Positions 34,067-45,180 of a DNA stretch of 64,000 nt are shown piece by piece. The number at the start of each line of letters is the position of its first letter. The first letter of the stretch is position 1. The position numbers were made by a program, and so were the translations under genes. Below the pieces are notes generated by a model that saw only the letters and a program-made list of their open reading frames with translations, searched no databases and had not been told where the DNA came from. This stretch comes from Ophthalmolycus amberensis. Lineage: Eukaryota > Chordata > Actinopteri > Perciformes > Zoarcidae. The DNA is taken from NCBI GenBank assembly GCA_024529925.1, contig JAFEUB010001797.1, positions 1,162,501 to 1,226,500 of the forward strand. Direction: 5' to 3'.

Positions 34067-34849
34067 ACGCGCAGACGGCGCGCAGATGCAGTCCAGTTCC
34101 AGATGCAAAGGATTGCAATGGATTTTTGGTGGCGGGGTGAGGCGGAGGGGGGGGCAGCTGCTTAATGTGGCATCTGTCGCACAACAGTGTGTTCCAGCTG
34201 GTGTAAAATACACTGTGGAGAAGGTCACTTTCCACAGCTCTACTGAGCCAGACTGCTGCGACTGCTGACTTCCAGTGATGGTTATGAAGACATCAAAACA
34301 CACTGGGGAGGTAATGTACACTGTGCAATATGCTGAATTTATTAAAGCTGGTCAGACTGCAGGCAAGGCAAAGATGTGTTCAGACTGTTCATACAAAGTC
34401 AATAGGCTTTGCCATGGTAGAAGAAGCACAGCTGTAATTAATAGCATGGCTGCATTCAGTTCAAGGGTCCAGGTATTGTGCATGCACACTGGCCTCGCTT
34501 GAATGGAACGATAGCCAACGTTAACTGGATTAGTTCCACCCGTGTTTTTCCTGCTATGACAAGTCAAAGTGTCTGGGGAAAAAAAGGTGAAGACATGACT
34601 GGACACGAGCAAATTACCGCAGACGTTTTGACTGCTCCACTTCTCCTGTGCTTTTCCTGTCACTGGCCAGAGTGGAGCAGAGCATTCTGTGGAAAGTGTT
34701 GGATAAAACCGTATTATCACCCCAGGCAGACTGTAGGCATCTGTGAGAATCACCAAAATACCAGATTTTCCCTGCTTGTTTAGGGAACGCTATGTGTCAC
34801 GAGTCCATCCCGTCTTCACATCCAACGCATCAAATACCGCAGCTTGGTC
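34061..34849. other. No gene seen
   Basis: No coding frame or repeat recognised. Confidence 0.4.
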
Positions 34850-35340
34850 AGTGCCCTTCGCCGTCTGATATCGACACACCGGGGCAACACTTCAGCGTCT
34901 GTATGAGACGCAACGGGCTGTCTGTGCAACTCACGCCGTTTAATAAAAGCAAGAAAGTCTGGATAGGTTGGATGGGCCAAACAAGCACAGGACTTTCACC
35001 CAGGAGACAGCAGTGTGTGTCCCGTGTGAAACCAAGTTAGCGTTGTCTTAACCTTGACTTCTATTACTTTGGTTTTGTTACATAACTTACGTACCTAACG
35101 CCTTGCTACGTTCTTTTGTTGCCTCAACTTAACTAAGTAGTTTTGTTGCACAAGTAAAGCTAATTAACGAACCTACATTGGAAGCTTATTTTGAAAAGAG
35201 ACTGTATGTATCGAGCAGATACTGTACGTCTGCTGTGAAGACAGAAGTGCATTTTGACACGAGAGGGGTAACTAGAGCGTCAGAGTTAAAACGTAGGGCC
35301 ACTGACCAAGCTACTGAGGATATGTGTGCACGGCTCCCAG
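34850..35340 (+). mobile_element. Probable fish interspersed repeat, family unknown
   Basis: The block contains TGATATCGACACACCGGGGC, then GTATGAGACGCAACGG and AACTTACGTACCTAACG, followed by AACTTAACTAAGTAGTTTTG. I recognise these as dispersed in fish genomes but cannot name the family. Boundaries are approximate and no terminal repeat was seen. Confidence 0.35.
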
Positions 35341-36536
35341 ACCCAGGGTGCCATCATTAATCCACGTGGTCTTTACAGAAATAGTTTTGTTAGCATCTCA
35401 GTCAAATGATTAGATGATCATCGTCACAAAGATCAGGCACCTAACAGCACAGAACCAAATCTCCACAGAGAATTAATTGCTCAAAAGTAATTTCCTTCAT
35501 ATCTCGAGAAATGCCCAGTGGCTTGCATCCTATCTTTCTTCCATCAGTGATTTTATCACCAGAGCACATTTTTACTTTCTCTGTGTTTTTGGCAGAATTT
35601 GCATACCTCTTGATCGCTCATATTCAATACAACTTCCCTATTGGATTCATTTGCCGGTTATTACTTCCATGCTTTTGACCTCAGTTGTGAACAAATTTGT
35701 GAGGAGCTTGAAATGTGACTGCTAATGGGATATCTAATCATCCATTATTAATGCACCAGCCACTGAATGCAAAACACTTGTCTCAGCTAGCTTCCCACTC
35801 TGGTCATTGATTTCATCTGGAAGTAGCCGAGCATTGGGCTCCTACTTTTGAGTGTCTCTTGGAGTATTTGTAGGTTATATATTGTCACCCATGCCACAGG
35901 ACCTGGCCTGGTTTTACTCATAATATCCTTAAATCATTGGCAGAAATGAATTTACTTAATTACAAAAGAACAGAGTAAGTTTACTTATTCATCCATTTAT
36001 CAACCCATCTATCTTCTAAACTACTTATCCCATTCGGGTTGAGGCAAATTAACATGTATTCGAAGGAAAAAAAGTACGTACTATTCATTGTATATAATAA
36101 GGCATAATCACAAACAAATGTATGGTTTCTTTCAGTCTTAGAGATATACTTTCAAAATGCGTTTTACCATGAGGAGTTGAGTACATTTTACTGTTTGAAT
36201 GCCAAGAAATCTTACCTTTTCAGCAGAAGGAAGTGATTAATGGACATATATTGTAACATATACTTACAAGTATGAATTTGAGTCCATTCATGGCCTATGC
36301 AAAAAAAAAAAAAATCCTCAGGCTTCCTTTAGTATCTGTTCTGAAACTTTCAATCGTATCACATAATGTCCCTCACCAGAAGAACTTCTCCCAGTTGTGC
36401 TAAGATACTCAATCTTTTAGCCGACCTGGATGCTTAGTAGAATGAAAATTGACAAACTCCATCCGCTGAGGAAGATTGTGTGATAAGATCGAAAGCTTCA
36501 GAACAAATTAACCTTGAGGTGGCTTGTTGTGTTAGT
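35341..36536. other. No gene seen
   Basis: AT-rich, with an A-run at 36301-36314. No exon or named repeat. Confidence 0.4.
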
Positions 36537-36666
36537 TACCGTACTTTTCGGAATATAAGCCGATACTTTTTACCCCACGCTTTGAGGCTTCGGCTTATAG
36601 CCCGGTGCGATTTATATACAGGATTTTTCCGTAGCTTTCCTCCGCCAACACATTTAACATGAATAT

Positions 36667-36918
36667 TGTAATGTTCCACTTACGAGTCGGAGACAGGGTC
36701 CTTGCAAGGGGTTTATTCACAGAAACCGTCGCTCTTATTGCCGAGCAACTCCCTCGAACATTATCCGTAAAGTCGTAAAAACATTATCCGTAAAACAACA
36801 GCCACAACTTCCGGTTCTGGTCTAACACAACATTTACTAGCTCCCGACACAGAACAGTTGCTACCAGCAACTACCAGCAACCCCTCTGCTACCAGCTGTT
36901 ACTGACAGGGTCGCTACA
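36667..36918 (-). mobile_element. Nested solo LTR (252 bp) inside the pogo-like element
   Basis: Minus-strand sequence starting TGTAGCGACCCTGTC and ending GGAACATTACA, with TG/CA ends and an AATAAA (TTTATT at 36712-36717 on +). The 4-bp ATAT at 36663-36666 is repeated at 36919-36922. Removing one copy and the insert rejoins AATATGGATGAAGTACC, a typical transposase codon run. Internal genes are absent. Confidence 0.7.
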
Positions 36919-36945
36919 ATATGGATGAAGTACCTTTGACCTACC
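36919..36945 (+). pseudogene. Pogo transposase DDE-region scrap
   Basis: It reads NMDEVPLT when the ATAT duplication is resolved. This is the short motif around the first catalytic Asp in this pogo-like group. The following codons no longer match. Confidence 0.5.
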
Positions 36946-37182
36946 TCTCACTAGGACTGTTAACAAAAAAGGTTGAACGGAAAGATGCTTTTAACAGTAC
37001 ATGTCCGACTCGCTAGCTTCTAAGCTAATTTTAACATTACCGCCAATGGCGAAATGCTAACCGCGATTAGCATTAGCGAATATATAATATATCTTCGTAC
37101 ATCTTTTCATGCAGACATACTTACATTACAGACTAAGGTCTCTCAAGGCTACCAAATGAAAAGCAATGAGGCAATAACTGTT

Positions 37183-37268
37183 GTTGCTCATGGCTCTGAA
37201 TAGCTGTTGTGCTAGCAGCAACTGGCCAAGCCAGTTAGCCGTAAATGCTATTCAGAGCTACGAGCAAC
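37183..37268. repeat. 22-bp imperfect inverted repeat
   Basis: Arms 37183-37204 and 37247-37268 are complementary at 20 of 22 positions, with a 42-base loop. It lies inside the pogo-like element, just before its C-terminal coding remnant. Confidence 0.75.
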
Positions 37269-37284
37269 GTAGACACGCTGCATG

Positions 37285-37575
37285 AGAAGAGCAACCTTTT
37301 CTCAAGTCTGCCAGTGGATCCTAACAGCGTGGAGCAGTGTGAAAGAATCCACCATCACCAACGGGTTCTGAAAGGCTGGACTACTGCGAGATGAGGAGGA
37401 CAGCGCAAGCTCAAGGGCGGATTTGCCTCGGGAGCAAAGTGACACTGAGGGTGCAGACGAAAGACGGACTGCAAGCACGAACGAAGCAATTCTGAGGCTG
37501 TTTAATTCCGACACTGAAGAAGAGGACTTCAATGGTTTTAGTGCACAGGAGGACGAAGGCGATAGCGATCAATAG
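37285..37575 (+). pseudogene. Pogo-like transposase C-terminal remnant
   Basis: About 96 codons in one frame. The run MRRATFSQVCQWILTAWSSV, then KESTITNGF, one stop (TGA 37369-37371), then KAGLLRDEED and, at the end, FNSDTEEEDFNGFSAQ followed by a natural TAG at 37573. This matches the C-terminal end of pogo/Tigger-like transposases, where the W-xx-V-xxSTI-xxGF-xKAG block follows the DDE domain. The internal TGA sits where an arginine codon is usual, so a CpG-to-TpG change is the likely cause. The catalytic residues are elsewhere or lost. The short minus-strand ORF over this stretch is a shadow. Confidence 0.75.
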
Positions 37576-37959
37576 CGATCCTGTGTCGATCCAGCCACTT
37601 TCCGGCTCGGATCAGAGGGATTACCGGTACCGTAAGCCACTTCCCGGCTTGGACCTGTGCGGAGCGCGTGGAGACGCCTCCTAGTTGACTTATTACCGTT
37701 TTTTCCAGTTTTTTCCAGTTCTACAAAACTTGTTCTACAGTTCTACAAAACTTGTTCAAGAGTTTTTTTGTGTGCGTGTTTTTGTGTGCGTGTTTTTGAG
37801 TGAGAGAAATAAATCATCTTGGTTTGCAATATAACTCTGCTGTCCTGAGTCTGCATTTGGGTCCTTGAACACACCACATCATGAACCGGTAGGTATGTCT
37901 GTATGAAGCATGAAAAGATATACGGTACAAAGGTGGATACAAAGATATATTATATTCTC

Positions 37960-37998
37960 TAATGCTAATCGCTAATGCTAATCGCTAATGCTAATCGC
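37960..37998 (+). repeat. 13-bp tandem repeat x3
   Basis: Three copies of CTAATGCTAATCG, inside the pogo-like element near its right end. Confidence 0.8.
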
Positions 37999-38117
37999 GG
38001 GTAGCATTTCGGCTTATAGTCCGATGTGGCTTATATAAGTAAATATTCAGTTTTCTTCTCAAAATTAGAGGGTGGGGCCTATATACCGGTGCGACTTATA
38101 GTCCGGAAAGTACGGTA

Positions 38118-38941
38118 TATTGCGTTATATATTCATGATGTTTATTAGATGTGTTGTTTACTCTTTATTGCTGATATTAAACAAGCTAATTAATTATCGG
38201 TTGATATCATATAGTTGACGCTTTCATGTTCTTATTTTTTGTAGGATCACAGTTCCAACTTTTATCACAAGGAATCAAAATAGCTTTTAAAATACAATAA
38301 ATAAAAAAAAGTGAAGAATGTGAAACTGTTCTTGTAATTGCTGGAAAGCTTTTAGTGTGTCACATCTGATTTAATGGTCTATGATGGGGCCACTTATTTG
38401 GGGTATCTTTATTTTTAGCCCTCACAGTTACATAATGCCATTAAATTGCCTTACCGTGAGGCTCGCACAATAGCAAGTAACGAAATGATGCTCCTGAAGA
38501 AGCAATAACCTTGGTTGCGGTTCTAACTATTCCCCAATGATGTCATTCCTTCAACAGGCTGAGATCGCTGGGGAAATGGGAAACTAAAAAGAAGAACTCC
38601 TTCACCTTTCTCAAGATCCTTTTCTCAGAACACTTCAGAAATATTCGGTACAGTTGTAAGTCACAGAGAAACCATCTCACCACAAAATGATACGAAGCAA
38701 CCCACATTCACAATTACACTTTTTAAAACCAATGCTTTGAATTAGAAGAGCATAAAACAAAAATCTGGGCTGAGCAAAATGTTTTCATTCTTTTTTGAAA
38801 TAGACAGACACGTAAATATCGAGGATCACAAGCAAACAAATTTAAAAGAACTAATGAGCAATGTTTAGTCAGTTGTTTTGCTGTGAGCCTCAGAAGCTGA
38901 TTTCACCTCAAGTGGAATTCATCTTAAATTCAAAGAGTGTT

Positions 38942-38943
<2 letters not shown>
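38118..38943. other. No gene seen
   Basis: AT-rich sequence with no supported feature. Confidence 0.4.
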
Positions 38944-38993
<50 letters not shown>

Positions 38994-38998
38994 ACACT
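38944..38998 (+). repeat. (CA)27 microsatellite
   Basis: About 55 bp of CA with one CT interruption near 38989. Confidence 0.9.
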
Positions 38999-39483
38999 TC
39001 TGATGGCAATCCGTCTGATTTTACTTGGCAATTTCACCCGTAACAGCTGGCCTCTCTATCAAAAGAACAAGTGATCTTGGAGAAAGGGAGTTTGTGCAAC
39101 CACCATGTTGGTGCAATCTAAATTGCCTTTTGATTTACACATTATTCATAACACAGGGTTTGCTTTTGATGCATCCTGTAGTCTTTCAAAGGCACTGAAT
39201 TCTGCAGCCAGTAGAGAGCTTGTTGACATATCACAGAAGACACCGACTGAATGCAGAAAGGACCTGGACGTGATGTTCTCAATAAGCTTTATTTATGTTC
39301 TTTTCTCTTTTGTGTAATCAGGTTTGTTTCAAGATTCGACTTTGATGTATGTTGTATGAGCTTGTGCTGTACAGTGAATTCAAAAGGTATTAGGACAGTG
39401 ATATGCCTTTTTGATTGTTGTGGCTCTGTACTTCAGTACATTCGATTTAAAAATTAAACCCTAACTGACAATTTGAATTCTTG
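38999..39483. other. No gene seen
   Basis: No coding frame with splice support. Confidence 0.4.
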
Positions 39484-40015
39484 AAGGACCAGTGTTTAGG
39501 AGTTAGGATATATTAGCAGAAATGGAAAATAATTTACATAACTATGTTTTCATTAGTTACCTGAAACTTTAGCTATAAATGAGCCCTACATTTCCACATA
39601 GGAAGCGGGTCCTCTTCAAGGAGTCCGCCATGTTTTTAAAGTATTCCAGAACACACAGACCTAACACGTGACTATGCAGCAGTCGAGGCTAGTGATGTAG
39701 TTTCAGATAGTGAAGATAAAAAGACCGCAAGGGGAGGTGGACGGAAGGGGAGGTGGATGGGTCAACCAAACACTGGACTTTCAACCACAAGCAGTGCCGG
39801 CGGCAGACATGAACTCCGTGGCCGGGCGTCTGATACCGGCGAGCGGGCACAATGTAAACATAGCAGGCGGCGCACATGAGTGTATTGATCAGGCTGATTA
39901 CACAATTATAAACTCATCCTGCCTTTCTATACTTCACATTATGCACGTCTGGATTTTTACTGATCTGGAAACATTGCACCGCTAGATGCCTCTAAATCCT
40001 ACACACTGCTCCTTT
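39484..40015. mobile_element. MITE with AGGACCAGTGT terminal repeats
   Basis: The left end AAGGACCAGTGTTTAGGA and the right end, read inward, AAAGGAGCAGTGTGTAGGAT form imperfect inverted repeats of about 25 bp. Internally GGAAGCGGGTCCTCTTC and GGAGTCCGCCATG are characteristic of an abundant fish MITE that I recognise by sequence but cannot place in a superfamily. At about 530 bp it is near full length. No ORF of its own was seen; open frames here are chance. Confidence 0.7.
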
Positions 40016-40765
40016 AAATGTCAGAACTATTTTAAAGTACAGTTTGCACATACAGTTAAAGCTGCAAAGTTGCACAATGACAAAATGACATCATGGTTTT
40101 TCAGTGCTTTCTTAATGACAGACAAAGCAGCCATTTATTTTCAAGAGCAAAGACGGAGACTTAAAACAAGAAAAGAGGTAACTTTTCTTTTCTTACAGGA
40201 GAAAATGTCTCCAGTGTATTGCACCAACCCATTACTCTTTGCGACTTCATGTCTCTTTTTTGTCTCTGTAGAAAGATTGAGTGAAAGCACTTCTTGTCCT
40301 CTAGAATTAGCCTTGGGTGCCCTTTCATATCGCCTGTTCTACTGGCAGTGAATTATGCTGACAAAGTGAGTGCTGTAAAGGCCGCCAGCCAAAAGACTTG
40401 TTGAAGTTCTCATAAGAATTCAGGAAAACAGGAGAGTACATTGAATTCTTCTTCCACATCCCTTGGGGCGAGGAGCAAAGCTGCGTGTTAAAGTTGGTCT
40501 TGGCTGTGAAAATGCAGTGACGGCAGCTCGGCTAATCCTTGCGGAGAGCCATTGTGACGCTAATGATACGCCGTGTGCATTTCATCTGGTCCTGCTGACC
40601 CTGACTCGCTCTGATCAGGCTCTAAGGAAGCTGAGGATTACATTAGCTTTGTTTGTTTGCTGGAAGGCGAGAATGCAAGGCACAGAGACCTTGTTCTTGG
40701 AGAGAAGCAGACAAGGTGTCTGCCAAACAGAAAAGCAGCTACTCTCCCCTCCCTATAGAACAGGG
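40016..40765. other. No gene seen
   Basis: A good acceptor-like tract (TTTTCTTTTCTTACAG, ending 40199) precedes an open frame to 40351, but this has no donor or known domain. Confidence 0.35.
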
Positions 40766-40905
40766 AATTCATATGCTAATTATGACAATTTGACACAAAA
40801 ATATAACAGGATAAAATGATGATGACATTTTGGACAGACGTGTATGTAAACTGCAACATGACTGGTTGGTGGAGGCATACAACTGCGAAGCAGTAATTCT
40901 AGTTT
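40766..40905 (+). mobile_element. Fish interspersed repeat, right-half copy
   Basis: From TTCATATGCTAATTATGACA through ATTTTGGACAGACGTGTATG to GGAGGCATACAACTGCGAAG and the end CAGTAATTCTAGTT. The same order of words occurs at 46376-46481 in a longer copy. Family unnamed. Confidence 0.65.
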
Positions 40906-41254
40906 TACACTTAGCTGATCAAAAAATATATAAAGCTGCGATACAGGTTCATGGCTGGTGCATGGACAACCCTCTTAGCATCAGCAAGTGTTCTGCACCA
41001 CTCCAGTTTTACAGAGCCATGCCTGCTTGGTACCACTCTAAAAATCATCTTCGTTAGATATGAAGCTATAGCCAGGCTAGCTTAGCTTAGCATAACGACT
41101 GGGAGCAGTTTGCCTAGCTCTGTCTAAAGGGAATACATCAAAACCAGCACAACTGTCCTTTTAATATAACGCCTGCAATTCAACTCATACTTACATGTAA
41201 TGGAACCGGGTCAGCTGGCTTCTCTAGGCAGTATTGACCAAATGCTAGGGCCAT
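40906..41254. other. No gene seen
   Basis: Contains GCTAGCTTAGCTTAGCATAA, a common fish repeat-like word. No coding evidence. Confidence 0.35.
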
Positions 41255-41708
41255 CAGGATTAACTGGTACTTAAGTACCATTTTAATGTACTTTACTTGG
41301 GTACTTCCATTTTATGCTACTTTCTACTTTCCCTCAAATATTGTGCTTTTTACTCCAATACATACATTTTACAGTTTCAGTTGCTTCGCAGATTTAGAGC
41401 ATTGACACAAAATTGAAATCAACCACTAAATTATGATATTATATGTTAGGCTACACAGCAGCAATATATCAAGTAATTCAAATTAGCTTCACTTTACCAG
41501 CTGCAACATCACAATGATCTACACTCGAATGCATCACTTATTATAATGTTATATACATTATTCTGATATTCTGCATAATGAGTACTTGTACTGTACTCCT
41601 GCTAATGCTTTATTAATTTAACTTAAGTAATATTGCAAATAGCCATAACAGAGTATTTCTATCCTTCTTTTATAGCATAAGATCTGATAACTTCTTCCGC
41701 TACTGGCT
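41255..41708 (+). mobile_element. Degraded hAT-type MITE
   Basis: Opens with GGTACTTAAGTACC and TACTTTACTTGGGTACTTCC, and closes with AACAGAGTATTTCTA and GATAACTTCTTCCGCTACTGG, an eroded form of the CTTCTTCCACCACTG end of common fish hAT-like elements. Confidence 0.55.
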
Positions 41709-42879
41709 GCCGATAACCAGTAGCTCTACCAGTGGCTTAATTAAACAAGAGGCCCAAATGTTTTTTGGAACTGTAATCAAGCCTGTAACACAAAGTTACT
41801 GTCGTGTGTATCACAGGCATGTTTGAAATGCAACAGAGCTCCCCATCCATCAGAGTTTTAAGATGTCTCCATGGAGATGATTGACGACAGTAAAAGGCCG
41901 CTCTGGAGAGAGGCCCCGGGTGAACAGATGAGATCACAAATCTCATCTCTTTCTGTCTCTTTCTCTTTCTCTGTCACAGTCTCTCTCCCTCTCGCTTCCT
42001 CTCTGCAACATACGCAAGCGCAGGTGCAACACACACAGACAGTGCGTATCCCAACATTTTTATCACTTTTTTTTTCTGCTTTCATCTTCATGGTGGCAGT
42101 AAAAGGTACAGAGAAAAATAAAGTTCAAGGTAAAAGAAAAAAAAAGTCTGAGCAAGTCTTCAAGGTTCCTGGGAAGATGTGAATTGTGACTCTGAAAGAT
42201 GAATGAGTCTGGACATCTTCTTAAAATGGGCGGGCAGAGTTCACTTCCAAGATGCCACAGGCTCAATTTTACTCGTCCTCAGTTGGAATAACTATAAAAA
42301 GACCTTTTATATCAAATCTGTATTTTCATCCTGAGAGGTGGACCTCGTCAATATGTGCAGAGAGATTTGGTATTTCTCATCTGTGTAAGCAGATGTTAAT
42401 GGGGGTTTTCATGGGAGGCTGAACCAGGAATCGGTCCAATAATGGTTGGTTCAGTTGTTGTGTGGGGGGGAGTACGCATGAAGAGACAGAGAGATTGCCA
42501 CAGGCTGGATTCAAGGCCATTTTCACCATCAACTTCAAGGAATTTCACTGATTTAGCATTTCTAAAACCTTTCAGAATCTTGGCACCCAACCATGGCCAG
42601 AAGCTATGAAGAACCTTGATGCTGCTGCGGGATCATGTCCCTCTGTCATGTCATTTCATTAGTGTAATGACCCATCGATTTAGCATTTATGCAACAAATT
42701 GTATTGAGGCTGGCTGTGGGCCAAGCCAATCACAGGCCGGGGCCGGCTGTGCGTCTTGGCAAAGGAAGGCGATTAAAACGGCTGGTGGAAGAGCAAGGAT
42801 GATTTCCGTTTCCCCACCCTGAAAAACAGGATGCAGCCCACTAGCAAAGCACACCTGACCGGGTTTCCTCCTTTCTTAC
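41709..42879. other. No gene seen
   Basis: TC-rich tract around 41947-42005. No exon supported. Confidence 0.4.
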
Positions 42880-43122
42880 CTCATCTCCGTCGGGGGGTTG
42901 GGAGGAGGCAGGTTTGGCACATTTAGCCCCATAAAGCACGTGGTGGAGCGAAGTGAATGGCTCAGAGCTGGAGCAACAGACGGAGTCTTGGCAACCATGC
43001 TCGAGGGCCTGATCGTGTTCACAGCAGCTTGAAATCCTGCTCAAACTCAGTGTGGATTTGCTCCTGTTGAAGTAGATTTGGTTTGCCTTCAACATCGTCT
43101 GTGCTCCCCCACAGAGGGTCAC
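42880..43122 (-). CDS. Candidate internal exon, unidentified
   Basis: 243 bp (81 codons, phase 0), fully open on the minus strand. The donor is strong (GATGAG/GTAAGAAAG at 42880/42879). The acceptor (GGTGTCGACAG ending at 43123) has only a weak pyrimidine tract. The peptide starts VTLCGGAQTMLKANQIYF and ends CAKPASSQPPDGDE; it is serine- and cysteine-rich, with no transmembrane segment or known domain that I can name. An alternative acceptor (GGGGGAGCACAG) lies 24 bases further in, same phase. It could be a coding exon, an alternative or lineage-specific exon, or a chance open frame. Its strand agrees with the candidate at 47151, which would be upstream. Confidence 0.3.
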
Positions 43123-44929
43123 CTGTCGACACCAATACAATTTATTTTACCCCTCCCTTACATTCACAGTTCTACAAATGATGTGTGCATTCTCTGTTGA
43201 CCATTTGACCTGCAGCAGTTTGACAGAATAAGGTTGTGATACACAGTATTACATTACTGAGTTTACTGAGTAACATGTTAAACAGTGTGCAAAACACCCG
43301 GTGGCAGTCGGGAGGGGTCCCGTCTAATGAAATCTGCTGGGCATCAGTACGCTTTCAAAAGACATTAAAAGGGATAGATAGAAGGGTATATATACATTTA
43401 GTTTGTCTCACAACCAATTGGAGGGTGTGTAAATCTGTGGCTTCAATGTCAGACTTTTTGTAGTGCAGCATGAGGTCACCACCGATAAACTAGCTGGTGA
43501 TGGTCTCTGAATACCTCCAAACCGAATGCTGGCTGCTTGTTTAACCATCATGTCTCAGTTTTCTCCCTCTGAGATCTGTGTGTGGAGGCTTTGGAGTTTT
43601 TGAAAAGGCACCTTTGACCGATTCGAAGTGAGTAACAGAAAGCACTATGAGGAATGATGTAACAGAGTACTTCTGCCGTAAAGTAATTAGTAAAGGGATG
43701 TACTCTTTCAGTGCGCAATGAGTAATGTCATCCATCCCTTCCCTTCTTGATGGTCATTACAAATATTGTGGGTTGGCAAAGATATTAACAGATATGTTAG
43801 ATATCTGTATAAACATAGCTAATATTTGACCTTTCCAGCAACGTGTCTGTCACTGCATCGGATAACCATGGCAGGGAAAGAACAAAAATGCCCGTTTCAG
43901 CGCTGCTGCAACATGGCTCCTCAAAAAGATTGCCGTTTGTCCCCATTCATCTCACACACTGCTCCCACTTTAACGTATTGGCATTTCTGAGGTGCTTGGC
44001 GGTAATTGTCAACCACATGGCGGCTCCTCGTTTGTTTCACTGACATTTTGCCTTTGGTTGATTGTGTATTTAACAGGGGAAGGGAGGCAAAATTAATTGG
44101 CGAGAGGCCCTAATCTGTCTCCTTGAAATGTCACCCCTGTATTGTGATGCCTACACTGACACAGCAGTGGCACACAAGAGGCAGCAACTGAAGGGAGACA
44201 TGCAGTGAAAGAGAACAAGGAAAGAAATCATACAACACACAATTAGAAGAAAAAGAGGAAGATAAACAACAGATACATTGTTCTCAGAATGTGGGTTTCA
44301 ACCTCAGCATTATACAACAATTGAAGATTACCAAGCGTTTACGTGCGGGGCTCTTCGGTTGTGTCTTTGGGCTCTGGTGTTAAAAGATATCTATTGCAGG
44401 AGTTTTCGAAGCTTCACCGCTGCTTGAGAAACGGGGGATTTGTTGCTCTACTCTGGTTGGTCTGTAATAATCCATGTTGAGAGCAGTGTTGGAGTTTGCA
44501 CGTGAAAAGACTGAGAAAGTACAAGCTGTGTAATAATAAATTATGTAAATAATATGCGCTATACTTGTATGCTTATATTGCGGAGTTGTGAGGTCACATG
44601 TAAGTAGGTCAAATACTCCGAGCAGGGCATTCCGGCACCTGCTCGCACGATAGAAACAGATACTGTGGCCCTGAAAAGAAACACCTGCTTTAACCACCAG
44701 ATTAGGGCGGAAACCGCCATCTTAGAGTAGGAGAAGAGCTCTCTTATCTATTCACACAGAGACTTCTGAAATAGCTTAGAATTGCACCCTTTCGGCACCT
44801 CGAGTGTTAACAACATGCATTCACACTGATGACGCAGCGAAGGAGGATCCATCGTGAGCCAGTGTGGGTGGAGATGCCCAGTGCGCCAACCAGGCCGCTG
44901 ATCAGCTAAACACAGCTCCGCCTGCAACT
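43123..44929. other. No gene seen
   Basis: No supported feature. Confidence 0.4.
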
Positions 44930-45180
44930 TTGCTTTAACCAATAGGCTTCCATAAGGAGAACCTATACAAACGCATGCGCACTCTGTCTAAGGGCCTTTT
45001 TTAGTTTCATTTGCTCCTACAGAGCAGATTTTCTTAGGTCCGTGCACAGTTGAACTGCTGGACATAATACTTCTGTTACAAATAAATGTTATTGCTTGAA
45101 TTGAGCTAAACGCCTCGATCTCAGTCTGTTCACCAGAGTTTCCTCCTCAACAGCTGCCAAAGCCAAACATGTAGGAAAGA
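44930..45180 (+). mobile_element. Possible LTR fragment
   Basis: Carries AATAAA at 45081-45086 followed by TTGCTTGAATTGAGC and TCTCAGTCTGTTCACCAGAG, a composition like the R/U5 part of an LTR, with GCATGCGCACTCTGTC before it. No defined ends or partner were seen. Confidence 0.25.

Larger units (their letters stand above)
36539..38115 (+). mobile_element. Pogo-like (Tc1/mariner superfamily) transposon, decayed
   Basis: 1577 bp between TA dinucleotides. The left end is CCGTACTTTTCGGAATATAA and the right end, read inward, is CCGTACTTTCCGGACTATAA: about 28-bp inverted repeats with a few mismatches. Subterminal CGGCTTATAG words recur at 36590 and 38007. Two transposase remnants survive on the + strand (around 36919 and 37285-37575), but the N-terminal half is lost. 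A 252-bp solo LTR is inserted at 36667. An AATAAA at 37808-37813 could be its old polyadenylation signal. Confidence 0.82.

Noticed and set aside
40184..40351. Acceptor-like tract followed by a 50-codon frame ending in TGA
   Set aside because: It could be a terminal exon in principle, but there is no polyadenylation signal close by and no peptide match.
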